From NCBI RefSeq assembly GCF_001428255.1, contig NZ_LMRW01000024.1, positions 121,691 to 185,690 of the forward strand: a stretch of 64,000 nucleotides of DNA. The letters are read 5' to 3'. This DNA is from Agromyces sp. Soil535. GTDB lineage: Bacteria > Actinomycetota > Actinomycetes > Actinomycetales > Microbacteriaceae. Each line of letters starts with the position of its first letter. Position 1 is the stretch's first letter. The position numbers and the translations under genes are program-made. Shown here piece by piece: positions 33,488 through 42,562 of the stretch. The notes below the pieces were generated by a model. The model made no database searches. It saw nothing but the letters and a program-made list of their open reading frames with translations, and was not told the DNA's origin.

Positions 33488-34723
33488 TCACCGTACCTGT
33501 CGGGCGAGGTCGGCGACGGCGTCGAGGAGGGCGGTGGCATCCGTCTCGTCATTGTAGACGTGCGGAGACAGGCGGACGACACCCGGGAGGCCGCGGTCGC
33601 CGAGGTCCCACTGCGCGTGGCCGGCCGGGATCGCGATGCTGTCGATGCGGCGCTCGCGGAGGGCGGCCGCGATGTCGCGCGGAGCGTGTCCGGCGACCGT
33701 GAAGGTGACGATGCTCGAGGGCGAGCGCGGCGGATCGGCGATCTCGACCCCGGTGATCCCTGCGAGCCGGTCGCGCAGATCGACGCCGAGATCGACGAGG
33801 TGGCGCTCGGTCGCGGGGAGACCGCGCTCGAGCGCCTCGCGAAGGGCGACGCCGAGTCCGACCCGACCGGCGACCGACGACTCCCAGGTCTCCAGCTTCC
33901 GCGCGGGCGACGACATCATCCACTCGTCGAAGCCGGTCCAGTCGGAGCCGCGCACGTCGGGCGCCCAGGGGGCGAGCTGGTCGAGGAAGGACCGCCGCAG
34001 GAAGGCGAAGCCGGTGCCCCGCGGCCCGCGGAGGAACTTCCGGCCCGTGGTGACGAGCACGTCGCAGCCCACCCGGTCGACGTCGATGCAGATCTGCCCG
34101 ACCGACTGGGTCGCATCGAGGATGTAGCGTGCGCCGTGGGCGCGGGCGATACGCCCGATCTCCTCGATCGGCTCGACGAGGCCGGAACTCGTCGGCACGT
34201 GGACGGCGCTCAGCACGGCGCCCGGGCCGGCCGCGTGCAGGGCCTCGTCGAGCGCGTCGAGGTCGAGGGCGCCGTCGGCGCCGTTGGGGAGGACGACGAG
34301 TTCGACGCCGTCGTAGTCGCGAAGCGACAACAGGCGGAGCGCCTGGCTCACGTAGCTCGATCGGGGGGCGATCACGGTGTCGCCGCGGCCGAGCCGCAAG
34401 GCATCGAACACGACACGGAGGCCGGTGGTTGCGCTGTCGAAGAGGGCGATCTCGTCGGGCTGCGCGTTGAGCAACGAGGCGGCGTCGGCGTAGACCCCGT
34501 CCAGCGCGGGCGCGGCCCGGTTGGCAGCTTCGTAGCCGCCGACGTGCTGCTCGGTACGGAGGTGATCGATGACGGCCTCGACGACGGCATCGCTCGGCAG
34601 TCCCGCGCCGGCGGCGTTGAAGTAGTGCCGGCGGCGGGTGCCGACGGTGCGCTCGCGCTCGGCGGCGACGTCGATCGCGGTGGCGACCCCGTCGGCCGCC
34701 GAGGTCGACAGGTCGATCGTCAT
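33488..34723 (-). CDS. Class V PLP-dependent aminotransferase/lyase
   Basis: This fold-type I PLP enzyme (411 aa) has the cofactor Asp in DATQSVGQ and the Schiff-base Lys in VTTGRKFLRGPRGTGF, with HYFNAAGAGLPS near the start as in the cysteine-desulfurase/isopenicillin-epimerase/EgtE group. Members perform transamination, epimerisation or C-S lysis, so the reaction is open. It is the first gene of the amine-oxidising operon, directly behind two to three operators. It may move nitrogen onto a keto acid or cleave an intermediate. Confidence 0.88.
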   Translation of the reverse strand: MTIDLSTSAADGVATAIDVAAERERTVGTRRRHYFNAAGAGLPSDAVVEAVIDHLRTEQHVGGYEAANRAAPALDGVYADAASLLNAQPDEIALFDSATTGLRVVFDALRLGRGDTVIAPRSSYVSQALRLLSLRDYDGVELVVLPNGADGALDLDALDEALHAAGPGAVLSAVHVPTSSGLVEPIEEIGRIARAHGARYILDATQSVGQICIDVDRVGCDVLVTTGRKFLRGPRGTGFAFLRRSFLDQLAPWAPDVRGSDWTGFDEWMMSSPARKLETWESSVAGRVGLGVALREALERGLPATERHLVDLGVDLRDRLAGITGVEIADPPRSPSSIVTFTVAGHAPRDIAAALRERRIDSIAIPAGHAQWDLGDRGLPGVVRLSPHVYNDETDATALLDAVADLARQVR

Positions 34724-34751
34724 GTGCGTGCCCCCTGGCCGTGAAGTCCGT

Positions 34752-34804
34752 GGATCCGGCTTCCATCCGGATTGGATCCCATACTACTCATAATTGGATC
34801 CAAT
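34752..34804. promoter_or_regulatory. GntR-type operator triplet 7
   Basis: GGATCC cores occur at 34752, 34774 and 34796, each 22 bp apart. The last is a perfect ATTGGATCCAAT (34793-34804) and the middle is ATTGGATCC. A minus-strand TAGTAT -10-like hexamer lies between the two best sites. They control the aminotransferase-led operon and overlap the end of the upstream amidohydrolase gene by one base. Confidence 0.82.
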
Positions 34805-35715
34805 CACGCCAGTCGGAGGAGGCGCGCTGCGTTGAGCCCCAGGATGTCGTCCCGCTGGCGTGCCGAGAGGCCCGGCAGCGCCTCGACCGCTGCCACCGTA
34901 TCGGCAGGGTCGTACCAGGGGAAGTCCGAGCCGCACAGCACCCGATGCGTCCCGATCCGATGCACGAGCGCCGAGATCTCGTCCGCCGTCGCGCCGTTCG
35001 GCGCGCCCGCCCAGTTCACGATCTCCGAGAGGTCGAAGCGCAGCGCCGGATGCCGCTCCGCGACGGCGGCGACGTCCCGCCAGCTCGCGCCCCCGAGGTG
35101 GGCGAGCACGAGCGGAGCGTGCGGCACGTCGTCGAGGATCGCCGCGAGGGCTGCCGGCAGCGCCCACCCGGAGCCGCGGATGTCGGGGCCGGAATGGACC
35201 ACGATGGGGATACCCGCATCCGCCGCGACCTCGAACACGGGCCGGAGCCCCGGATCGTCGGGATAGGTGCGGATCGCGATGGTGTGCAGTTTCATCCCCC
35301 GGGCGCCGTGGTCGCAGACGAGCTCGTCGACGTGGGCGGCCGACTCCCTGCCGCTCATCACGGCGGGATTCACGGTGACGAACGGCAGCAGCTCCGGGTG
35401 CCGTGCGCCGAGCGAGCACAGCCACCCGTTGTAGGCGCGCAGCCTCGCCGCGTGCTCGGGGAACGCCGGAGGCACCGGCCAATGCCGCTCGCCGCCGGGC
35501 GGGAAGGGCAGGCCCGGCAGCTCATAGCTGCGGAGCACCGCCGCGTACGACATCCCCGCCTCGGCGAGCGCCGCGAGGCCGTCCTCAACGGTGCCGGCCC
35601 GGGAGCTGAAGCGCACGCCGTCCAGCCTGCCGTACTCGACGATCGGGTAGGCGGTCGTGTCGCGGAGACCCTCGTCTGCACTCGCGTAGAGGTGCATGTG
35701 GGTGTCGATCCTCAT
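34804..35715 (-). CDS. Amidohydrolase-2 family metal hydrolase
   Basis: This 303-residue TIM-barrel hydrolase keeps all metal positions: HMH in RIDTHMHLY, a Lys-Leu-His segment (GMKLHTI), IVVHSGPDIRG, VLAHLGG and Asp in LCGSDFPWYDP. It is thus an intact counterpart to the degenerate amidohydrolase at 20754. Substrates of this family range from lactones to decarboxylated aromatics. It follows a RidA-like gene by 64 bases in the same minus-strand unit. Confidence 0.87.
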   Translation of the reverse strand: MRIDTHMHLYASADEGLRDTTAYPIVEYGRLDGVRFSSRAGTVEDGLAALAEAGMSYAAVLRSYELPGLPFPPGGERHWPVPPAFPEHAARLRAYNGWLCSLGARHPELLPFVTVNPAVMSGRESAAHVDELVCDHGARGMKLHTIAIRTYPDDPGLRPVFEVAADAGIPIVVHSGPDIRGSGWALPAALAAILDDVPHAPLVLAHLGGASWRDVAAVAERHPALRFDLSEIVNWAGAPNGATADEISALVHRIGTHRVLCGSDFPWYDPADTVAAVEALPGLSARQRDDILGLNAARLLRLA

Positions 35716-35779
35716 CGACGGGCCTCCTCACCGACCGCCTCGACGGTCGTCCGGCTCGCGGAGCCTCCGGGCTCCGTGG

Positions 35780-36301
35780 TCATCGCGTGGCCGGCGCGGT
35801 CCGGGCCTCCACCGTCGTCCACATCTCGAAGCAGTTGCCGCGTGAGAGGCTCATCACGCCGATTCCGGCGCTCGTGGTGCGGCCGACCTCGGGACCGAAG
35901 ACCTCGATGAGCAGGTCGGTCGCACCGTTGCAGACGAGATTGACGTCGGTGAACTCCGGCGTCGTGACCGTGAAGCACAGCGCGTTGACGATCGCCGAGA
36001 CCTCGTCGAGCGAGCCGAGCGCGGAACGGATGAGGCCGAGCACGCTCATCGCGGCGTAGCGCGCGGCCGCGTAGCCCTGCTCGACGGTGACGTCCGCGCC
36101 GATGCGGCCCGGGTGGAGCATGACGCCGTCGCGCGACTCCGGAGTCATGCCGCTCAGCGTGACGATGCGACCGGAGATGTGGAACGCCTTCATCGCCCCG
36201 TAGCGCTCGCCGTACGGCGGGTTCGCATAGTCCGGGATGTCGAGGCCGAGCGCGGCCACGCGCTGTTCGGCGGTCATCCGGACGAGGTCGTTCCGGCTCA
36301 T
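35780..36301 (-). CDS. RidA/YjgF-family protein, key Arg absent (copy 1)
   Basis: This 173-residue RidA-fold protein is similar to its divergent neighbour at 36388, sharing LDIPDYANPPYGERYG and TVEQGYAAARYAA. Archetypal RidA deaminates enamines/imines using an Arg near the C-terminus. At that place copy 2 has RASIGA, but here it reads SAGIGV, so the Arg is replaced by Ser. It may bind an intermediate without deaminating it. ATG 36301 is six bases after GAGAGG; ATG 36307 is immediately adjacent to it and less likely. Confidence 0.85.
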   Translation of the reverse strand: MSRNDLVRMTAEQRVAALGLDIPDYANPPYGERYGAMKAFHISGRIVTLSGMTPESRDGVMLHPGRIGADVTVEQGYAAARYAAMSVLGLIRSALGSLDEVSAIVNALCFTVTTPEFTDVNLVCNGATDLLIEVFGPEVGRTTSAGIGVMSLSRGNCFEMWTTVEARTAPATR

Positions 36302-36327
36302 CGACATCCTCTCGGTTCGGGTTCCAA

Positions 36328-36360
36328 ATGGGATCCACTAGCATCGGTGATGGATACAAT
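36328..36360. promoter_or_regulatory. GntR-type operator pair 8
   Basis: GGATCC at 36331-36336 and GGATAC (in GATGGATACAAT) at 36352-36357 are 21 bp apart. They lie in the 86-bp space between the two divergent RidA-like genes, so both units should respond together. Confidence 0.72.
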
Positions 36361-36387
36361 ACCGCACCGCTTCAGGGAAGGTGACCG

Positions 36388-36888
36388 ATGGCCCCGACAC
36401 CCGAGGAACGCATCCGGGAACTCGGACTCGACATCCCGGACTATGCGAACCCGCCGTACGGCGAGCGCTACGGCACGCTCAAGCCCTTCCACCGGATCGG
36501 CGACCTGCTCGAGCTCAGTGGCATGACCCCGGAGGCCCGCGACGGCGTGCCGCTGCACCCCGGCTCCGTGAGCGTCGACCTCACCGTCGAGCAGGGCTAC
36601 GCCGCCGCGCGCTACGCCGCGATCAGCGCGCTCGGCATGATCCGCTACGCGCTCGGTTCCCTCGACGAGGTCGTGGCGCTCTCCCGGTCCCTGTGCTTCG
36701 TCGTCTGCCCACCCGGCTTCGAGGACCTCCATCTCGTCTCCGACGGGGCGAGCGACCTGTTCGTCGAGGTCTTCGGCCCCGTCGCGGGTCGTGCCGGCCG
36801 CGCCTCCATCGGCGCGACCGCGCTGTCCGGCGGCAACTGCTTCGAACTCTGGCTCAGCCTGGAGTGCGCGCCGCGAGCCTCCGCGTGA
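36388..36888 (+). CDS. RidA/YjgF-family protein, key Arg present (copy 2)
   Basis: This 166-residue protein is the partner of copy 1. The C-terminal RASIGA retains the Arg used by RidA proteins to hydrolyse reactive 2-imino acids or enamines. Such imines would be produced by the amine oxidase and sarcosine-oxidase-like proteins of the island. A GGGAAGGTG ribosome site precedes the ATG. It overlaps the MFS gene start by four bases. Confidence 0.88.
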   Translation: MAPTPEERIRELGLDIPDYANPPYGERYGTLKPFHRIGDLLELSGMTPEARDGVPLHPGSVSVDLTVEQGYAAARYAAISALGMIRYALGSLDEVVALSRSLCFVVCPPGFEDLHLVSDGASDLFVEVFGPVAGRAGRASIGATALSGGNCFELWLSLECAPRASA

Positions 36889-38111
36889 GGGCGCTCGCCG
36901 AGACCGGCCCGCGCGGGCTCGCCTTCTGGCTGCTGGTGTTCGCCGCGACCCTCGGCAATATCGTCAACAGCGCCTCGACCCCGGTGCTCGCGCGCATCGT
37001 GCAGGAGCACCTCGCCGGGGACGCGGCGCTCGCGGGCTTCGTCGTGTCGCTGTCCGCGTTCGCCTCGATCGCCGCGATGCCGCTCGCCGGCATCCTCGCG
37101 GACCGCGTGGGCGTGCGCACCGTCATCGTGGTCGCAACGGTCGTCGCGGCGGTCGGACTCGCCGTCGTGCTCGCGAGCCTCACCGTGGGCGGCCTCGTCT
37201 CGAGCCGGATTCTGTTCGGCGCCGGCAACGCGGCGGTGGCGACGGTGCTCACCGCCTGGGTCGTCGCGGTCGTCCCGGCGGGGCAGCGCGGCCGCGCGCT
37301 CAGCCTGTTCGGCCTCAGCGTCTGGGTCGGACTCGCGCTCGGCCCGCCGCTCGGGGAGAACCTCTCCCAGTCGGCGGGCTATCAGGCGGTCTGGATCGTC
37401 GCGATCGCGCTCCAGGTCGGCGGACTGGTGCTCGCGTCCTTCGTCCGGGGGGCACCGCGGACTGTCGCGGTCGCCGACCCCCGTGAGGTCGCCCGCGGCA
37501 TGTCCGCGTGGGCGCCGACACTGCGCACGATCGCGCTCCCCGGCGGCGTCGCCGTGACCGCCTGGGCAGCTGAGGGCTTCATGATCGCGTTCCTCATCCA
37601 GCACCTCGAGAAGAACGGGCTCCCGGCCGAAGGCGTGACGGGCGCCGCAAATGTCTTCACCGTCTTCGCGGCGAGCGTCATCGTCTCGCGACTGCTGATC
37701 GGCGGGCTCCCCGACCGGATCGGCGGCGTCGCGACCGCGCGGATCTCGCTCCTCGTGCTCGGCGCGGGCCTGGCGGTGCTCGCCTTCTCGGGACACTTCG
37801 CGGTCGCGGCGATCGGCGCGGTGCTCGTCGGCGCCGGGTATTCGCCGCTCTACCCCGCGCTCACCATGCTCGCGACCGACGGGCTCGACCCGTCCCGGCG
37901 CGCGAGCGGGGTCGGCCTGTTCTCGGCGATGACGAGCATCGGCTATGCGATCGGCGCCCTGCTCGGCGGGGTGCTCGTGCAGTCCGTGGGCGAGACCACG
38001 AGCTTCCTCCTGGTAGCCGGAGCGCAACTGCTCGTCGGGCTGCTTCTCCGCGGACAGCGCGGAGTCGCGCCCGCCGCCGGCGCGCCGTCGCCGGCGCCCG
38101 AGCCGGGCTGA
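36885..38111 (+). CDS. MFS transporter
   Basis: This 408-residue major facilitator carrier has about 12 hydrophobic segments and the loop 2-3 signature GILADRVGVRTVI, repeated as IGGLPDRIGGVATAR in the second half. It could import the growth substrate or export a product. GTG 36885 overlaps the RidA stop (GTGA). The protein ends with a Pro/Ala-rich cytoplasmic tail and converges with the aldehyde dehydrogenase gene. Confidence 0.9.
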   Translation: MRALAETGPRGLAFWLLVFAATLGNIVNSASTPVLARIVQEHLAGDAALAGFVVSLSAFASIAAMPLAGILADRVGVRTVIVVATVVAAVGLAVVLASLTVGGLVSSRILFGAGNAAVATVLTAWVVAVVPAGQRGRALSLFGLSVWVGLALGPPLGENLSQSAGYQAVWIVAIALQVGGLVLASFVRGAPRTVAVADPREVARGMSAWAPTLRTIALPGGVAVTAWAAEGFMIAFLIQHLEKNGLPAEGVTGAANVFTVFAASVIVSRLLIGGLPDRIGGVATARISLLVLGAGLAVLAFSGHFAVAAIGAVLVGAGYSPLYPALTMLATDGLDPSRRASGVGLFSAMTSIGYAIGALLGGVLVQSVGETTSFLLVAGAQLLVGLLLRGQRGVAPAAGAPSPAPEPG

Positions 38112-38145
38112 TCTCGCCGAGGTCTGCCGGTCGGCCGGGCCGGGC

Positions 38146-39600
38146 TCAGAGCGCGATGACCACGCTCTTGAGCTCGCAGAACCCGCGCAACGCGTCCTCC
38201 CCGAGATCGCGACCGAGACCGGACTCCCCGACACCGCCGAACGGGAGCGCCGGGTCGAACACGTTGTAGGTGTTGACCCACACCGTCCCCGCCTTGAGCC
38301 GACGCGCCATGCGGTGCGCACGCGAGACGTCCCGTGTCCAGACGCCGGCCGCGAGACCGTAGTGCGTGTCGTTGGCGATCGCGACGGCCTCGTCCTCGTC
38401 GTCGAACGGGATGATGCCGACCACCGGTCCGAAGATCTCCTCGCGTGCGATCCGCATGTCGTTGCGCACGCCCGTGAAGAGCGTCGGCTCGACGTAGAAG
38501 CCGGGACGATCGGGCACCTCGCCGCCGACGGCGAGCTCCGCCCCCTCGTCGATCCCGGCCCGGATGTACTGGAGCACCTGCCGGCGCTGCTCCTCCGACA
38601 CGAGGGGTCCCACCGTCACGCCGCCCGCGAGGCCGTCGCCGACGGGCACCCGTCGCACGGCGGCCGCGAGTCGCTCGGTCGCCTCGTCGAGGATGCCGCG
38701 CTGGACGAGCAGGCGGCTGCCGGCGGTGCACATCTGGCCCGAGTGCCCGAAGGAGGCGCGCATGGCGGTGAGCACCGCGGCGTCGAGGTCGGCGTCGGCG
38801 AAGACGATGTTGGGGCTCTTGCCGCCGAGCTCGAGGGTGAGCCGCTTGAAGTCGGCGCTCGCGCTGGTCATGACCGTGCGCCCCACCTCGGTGGAGCCCG
38901 TGAACGAGACCTTGTCGACCCCAGGGTGCGCGACGAGCTGCGCACCGACCCGGCCGTCCCCGGTGAGCACGTTCACGACTCCGTCAGGCACCCCCGCATC
39001 GGAGAGGATGCCGGCGAGCGCGAGCATCGTCATCGGGGTCTGCTCGGCCGGCTTGACGACGACCGAGCAGCCGGCGGCGAGCGCTGGCGCGAGCTTGAAG
39101 CTCGCGGTCATGATCGGGAAGTTCCAGGGCAGGATGAGCGCCGCGACGCCGACGGGCTCCAGCACCGTGTAGACGTGGTGGTCGCCGCCGTCGACGGGCA
39201 CGACACTCCCGGTGAGCCGCGACGGCGCCCCCGCGAAGTACCGGAAGGTGCGAGCGGCCGTCGCGGTGTCTGCACGCGAGCGCTCGATCGGCTTGCCGTT
39301 GTCGCGGGTCTCGAGCACGGCGAGCTCCTCGAGCCGCTCCTCGATGAGCTCGGCGACGCGGTGCAGGATGCGAGCACGCTCGTGGGGGGTGAGCCCGATC
39401 CAGCGGCGCTCCTCGTGCGCGCGCCTCGCGGCGGCGACCGCGGCATCCGTCTCGGTGGGGCCGGCCTGCAGCACGCTCGTGAAGGCGACGCCGGTGGCGG
39501 GGTCGATCACCGGGATGCGCTCGGCGCCCTCGGGGGCGAGCCAGGCGCCGTCGACGAGATAGGGGTGCAGCGCGGGCAGTTCGATCAGTTGATCTCTCAC
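38146..39600 (-). CDS. NAD(P)-dependent aldehyde dehydrogenase
   Basis: This 484-residue ALDH has the cofactor segment GFTGSTEVG-like (SFTGSTEVGRTV), the general-base Glu in LELGGKSP and the catalytic Cys in FGHSGQMCTAGSR. It would oxidise the aldehyde released by the copper amine oxidase. The GTG start overlaps the stop of a phosphotriesterase-like gene, and the whole ABC-transporter operon ends with it. Confidence 0.93.
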   Translation of the reverse strand: MRDQLIELPALHPYLVDGAWLAPEGAERIPVIDPATGVAFTSVLQAGPTETDAAVAAARRAHEERRWIGLTPHERARILHRVAELIEERLEELAVLETRDNGKPIERSRADTATAARTFRYFAGAPSRLTGSVVPVDGGDHHVYTVLEPVGVAALILPWNFPIMTASFKLAPALAAGCSVVVKPAEQTPMTMLALAGILSDAGVPDGVVNVLTGDGRVGAQLVAHPGVDKVSFTGSTEVGRTVMTSASADFKRLTLELGGKSPNIVFADADLDAAVLTAMRASFGHSGQMCTAGSRLLVQRGILDEATERLAAAVRRVPVGDGLAGGVTVGPLVSEEQRRQVLQYIRAGIDEGAELAVGGEVPDRPGFYVEPTLFTGVRNDMRIAREEIFGPVVGIIPFDDEDEAVAIANDTHYGLAAGVWTRDVSRAHRMARRLKAGTVWVNTYNVFDPALPFGGVGESGLGRDLGEDALRGFCELKSVVIAL

Positions 39601-40658
39601 GGGTGGGTCTCCTGGGGTCGAGCGGATGGTGCGGATGCGCGGCCGCGGTCGAGCACGCGCGCCGGTTCGGTCACGGTGAGGCGGGCGAGGGTCTCGGCGT
39701 CGACCCCGAGGGACCGGAGGCCCGGGATCACGCGCGCGACCAGGTGGTCGTAGCCGGGTCCGCCGAAACGGCGGTACTGGGCCTTGGTCCAGAGCGACGT
39801 GCCGAGCACCCAGCGGATTTCCGGAGCGTCGGCGAGCAGACCGACCAGTGCGTCGAGCCGAGCGAAGTCGGGGGTGTTGCGCACGCGGCCGAGGTGCCCG
39901 CCCTCACCGCCGAAGCACATCTCGAGGACCGCTCCGGCGGCGCCGAGCTCGGCGAGGTAGCCGGGGTCGGCGTACTCGTCGACGTTGGCGAGGACGACGC
40001 GCGCCGCCGGGAGTCCCGCCGCCTCGACCGCGGCGAGCACCGCGAGGCCGTTCCGGCGACCCGGGTCGAGCCGAATGCTCACCGCGGCTCCGTGGGCGGC
40101 TGCGGCCCGCGCTGCGGCCCGCAGGCTCGCCCGCTCGTCGACGCCGGCGACGCCGGTGAACGCGTCCGTCGTGCCCATGATGCCGAGCATCCCGGCCCGG
40201 AAGTCCGTTCCTGGGATCGCGTCGGCGAGGGCCGCGGCGAAGAGCCGTTCGCGCCCGTTCTCGTCGAGCTCGCGGTACCAGGCCGGGATGCCGCCGCCGA
40301 GGTAGGCGCCGTAGCAGGCGACGACGTGCAGACCCGTCGCGCGCGAGATCCCCGGGAGGCGCCCGTGGTCCGGGCCGAGCCCGAGCGAGGTCGCCTCGAC
40401 GACCGCGCGCTGCCCGCCGCGCGCGGCGTGGGCGAGCTCCTCCGCGGCCACCGCGACATCCTCCAGCCGGAGGTTGTCCTCGAGCGCGAGCTGTCCCCAA
40501 CGCAGGGCTCCGGCGAGCTCGGCGGTGACCGGCTGCGCAGGATCGAGCAGCTCGACTCCGGTGCGCTGCAGTGCGGAGGCGTCCGCGAGGACGTGCTCGT
40601 GCATCGAGGCCACCCCGAGCTCCGCCGCCTCGATCTCGCCGAGTACGGTCGAGATCAC
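39597..40658 (-). CDS. Phosphotriesterase-fold protein, degenerate metal site (copy 3)
   Basis: This 353-residue protein aligns along its length with the intact enzyme at 18004. HEH remains in SMHEHVLA, but the other ligands are gone: bridging Glu is Ile (MLGIMGTT), His is Arg (VSIRLDP), His is Asn (LANVDEY) and Asp is Ser (GTSLWTKA). The replacements match those of copies 4 and 5. It may be a non-metal enzyme, a binding protein or a regulator. It lies 7 bases after the ABC ATPase gene and overlaps the aldehyde dehydrogenase gene. The C-terminal tail is Ala/Ser/Pro-rich. Confidence 0.85.
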   Translation of the reverse strand: MISTVLGEIEAAELGVASMHEHVLADASALQRTGVELLDPAQPVTAELAGALRWGQLALEDNLRLEDVAVAAEELAHAARGGQRAVVEATSLGLGPDHGRLPGISRATGLHVVACYGAYLGGGIPAWYRELDENGRERLFAAALADAIPGTDFRAGMLGIMGTTDAFTGVAGVDERASLRAAARAAAAHGAAVSIRLDPGRRNGLAVLAAVEAAGLPAARVVLANVDEYADPGYLAELGAAGAVLEMCFGGEGGHLGRVRNTPDFARLDALVGLLADAPEIRWVLGTSLWTKAQYRRFGGPGYDHLVARVIPGLRSLGVDAETLARLTVTEPARVLDRGRASAPSARPQETHP

Positions 40659-40665
40659 GCCGGGC

Positions 40666-41730
40666 TCATACCGCGACGGGTTCGGACTCGGCGAGCACCG
40701 CCGACGGGAAGATGATGTGCACGCGGGATGGGTCGGCGCAGCCGAGACGCGCCGGCCCCCCGACGACGAGCGACGACACGTCGGCGGTCGACGGGAGGGT
40801 GCAGACGATGGGGGCACCGCCCGCCGTCTCCAGCTCGATGCGATAGCGGTCGCCCTGGAAGCTCACGATGCGGACGACGCCCTCGAACGACCAGGCCCCT
40901 GACGGCGCCGAGGCCGGCAGGATCGAGAGGTCCTCGGGCCGGATGACGGCGACGCCGTCGTTGCGGTGCCGCTCGTCGAGCTCGAGGATGCGGCCGTCGA
41001 GCAGCGGGACGAGGTTCGCCTCGCCGAGGAACTTCGCCACGTACTCCGTCGCCGGACGCCGGTACAGGTCCTCCGGCGCGGCCATCTGCACGAAGACGCC
41101 CTCGTGCATGATCGCGACCCGGTCGGACATCGTGAGCGCCTCCGTCTGGTCATGGGTGACGGCGATCGTCGTGATCCCCACGCGCTGCTGGATGCGCTTG
41201 ATCTCCACCTGCATCTGCTCGCGCAACTGCTTGTCGAGCGCCGCCATCGGCTCGTCGAGGAGGAGCACGGCGGGGTTCGCCGCGAGGGCGCGGGCGAGCG
41301 CCACCCGCTGCCGCTGCCCGCCGGAGAGCGAGGCCGGCATCCGCGCCTGCATCCCGCCGAGCTTGACGAGCTCGAGCATCTCCCCCGCGACCCTGCGGCG
41401 CTCGGCAGCGGGTCGACGCGCAGCGAGCAGCGGGAAGGCCACGTTGTCGCCGATGCTCAGGTGCGGGAAGAGCGCGTAGGACTGGAACACCACGCCGACG
41501 TTGCGCTTCTGCGGAGGCGTGCGCTCGACACTCTCGCCGTCGAATCGCACGTGGCCGGAGTCGACGTGGAGCAGTCCCGCGATGACGTTGAGCAGCGTCG
41601 ACTTGCCGCTGCCGCTCGCACCGAGCAGCGTGACGAACTCGCCGGCCTGCACGTCGAGGCAGACCTGCTTGAGCACGTGGTTGTGGCCGAGGGTGACATC
41701 GACCCGGTCGATGGTGACGGAGACGGTCAT
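40666..41730 (-). CDS. PotA-like ABC transporter ATPase
   Basis: This 354-residue ATPase has Walker A GASGSGKST, signature LSGGQRQRVALARAL, Walker B VLLLDEP and switch His in AVTHDQTEA, followed by a TOBE-type C-terminal domain, as in spermidine/putrescine and iron(III) importers. It energises uptake with the two permeases upstream. Start and stop overlap or abut both neighbours. Confidence 0.94.
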   Translation of the reverse strand: MTVSVTIDRVDVTLGHNHVLKQVCLDVQAGEFVTLLGASGSGKSTLLNVIAGLLHVDSGHVRFDGESVERTPPQKRNVGVVFQSYALFPHLSIGDNVAFPLLAARRPAAERRRVAGEMLELVKLGGMQARMPASLSGGQRQRVALARALAANPAVLLLDEPMAALDKQLREQMQVEIKRIQQRVGITTIAVTHDQTEALTMSDRVAIMHEGVFVQMAAPEDLYRRPATEYVAKFLGEANLVPLLDGRILELDERHRNDGVAVIRPEDLSILPASAPSGAWSFEGVVRIVSFQGDRYRIELETAGGAPIVCTLPSTADVSSLVVGGPARLGCADPSRVHIIFPSAVLAESEPVAV

Positions 41731-42560
41731 GCGGTGGCTACCTTCCTCGGGCGGGGACGCGCGGGGCCTCGGGCGTTGATCCGGGAGAAGATCCCGAGGA
41801 TCGCCAGGGCGAGCAGGGAGACGATCGTGGAGGCCGCCGTGAGCTGCGGCGAGAAGGCCTCCTGGGAGGCGCTGAGCATCTTGAGCGGCAGGGTCTGGGT
41901 GCCCGGCGGGAGGAGGAACACGGAGAGGACGACCTCGTCGAAGACGATGTTGGCAGCGAAGATCGCGCCAGCGACGACGTTCGGCCAGAGGAGCGGCAGC
42001 TCGACCTTCCAGAGGACGAGCGGCCACCGCGCGCCGAGGGTCGCCGCCGCGCTGTGCAGCGCCGGGTCGATGCGGCCGATCCCTGCCGAGACGAGCACGA
42101 AGACGTACGGCACGGCGATGAGCGCCTCGCCGATGACGAGCGGCACGAGGGTCCGATCGAGGAACGGCAGCTGCTCCTTGACCCCGTACAGCCCCACGCC
42201 GTACGCGATCGGCGGGAGCGCGATCGGCAGGATGAAGAGCGTGCGCACCCATCGCGCCGCAGTGCGACTGAGACGCGGGATCGCGAGCGCGCCGATCGTG
42301 CCGACCACGACCGCGATGACCGTCGAGACGGCCGAGACGAGCAGCGACAGGCCGAACGGCTCGAGCCAGGCGTCATCCTGCAGGACGTCTGCATACCACT
42401 TGAGCGAGAAGCCGGTCGGCGGGAACATCAGCAGCGCGCCGTCGGTCCACGAGGTGGCGACGAGGATGAGGAACGGGACGAAGAGCAGCAGCCCGGCGAA
42501 CAGGGCCACCACGTAGATCGGGAGCCGGTAGAGCCCGAGCACGGCGTTCATGGGTCGCAT
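41727..42560 (-). CDS. PotC-like ABC transporter permease
   Basis: This 277-residue permease has six hydrophobic segments and the EAA-type loop (AAATLGARWPLVLWKVELPLLWPNVVAG). ATG 42560 starts two bases after the upstream permease stop; a GTG at 42572 would overlap that gene. It pairs with the PotB-like permease. Confidence 0.92.
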   Translation of the reverse strand: MRPMNAVLGLYRLPIYVVALFAGLLLFVPFLILVATSWTDGALLMFPPTGFSLKWYADVLQDDAWLEPFGLSLLVSAVSTVIAVVVGTIGALAIPRLSRTAARWVRTLFILPIALPPIAYGVGLYGVKEQLPFLDRTLVPLVIGEALIAVPYVFVLVSAGIGRIDPALHSAAATLGARWPLVLWKVELPLLWPNVVAGAIFAANIVFDEVVLSVFLLPPGTQTLPLKMLSASQEAFSPQLTAASTIVSLLALAILGIFSRINARGPARPRPRKVATA

Positions 42561-42562
42561 CG

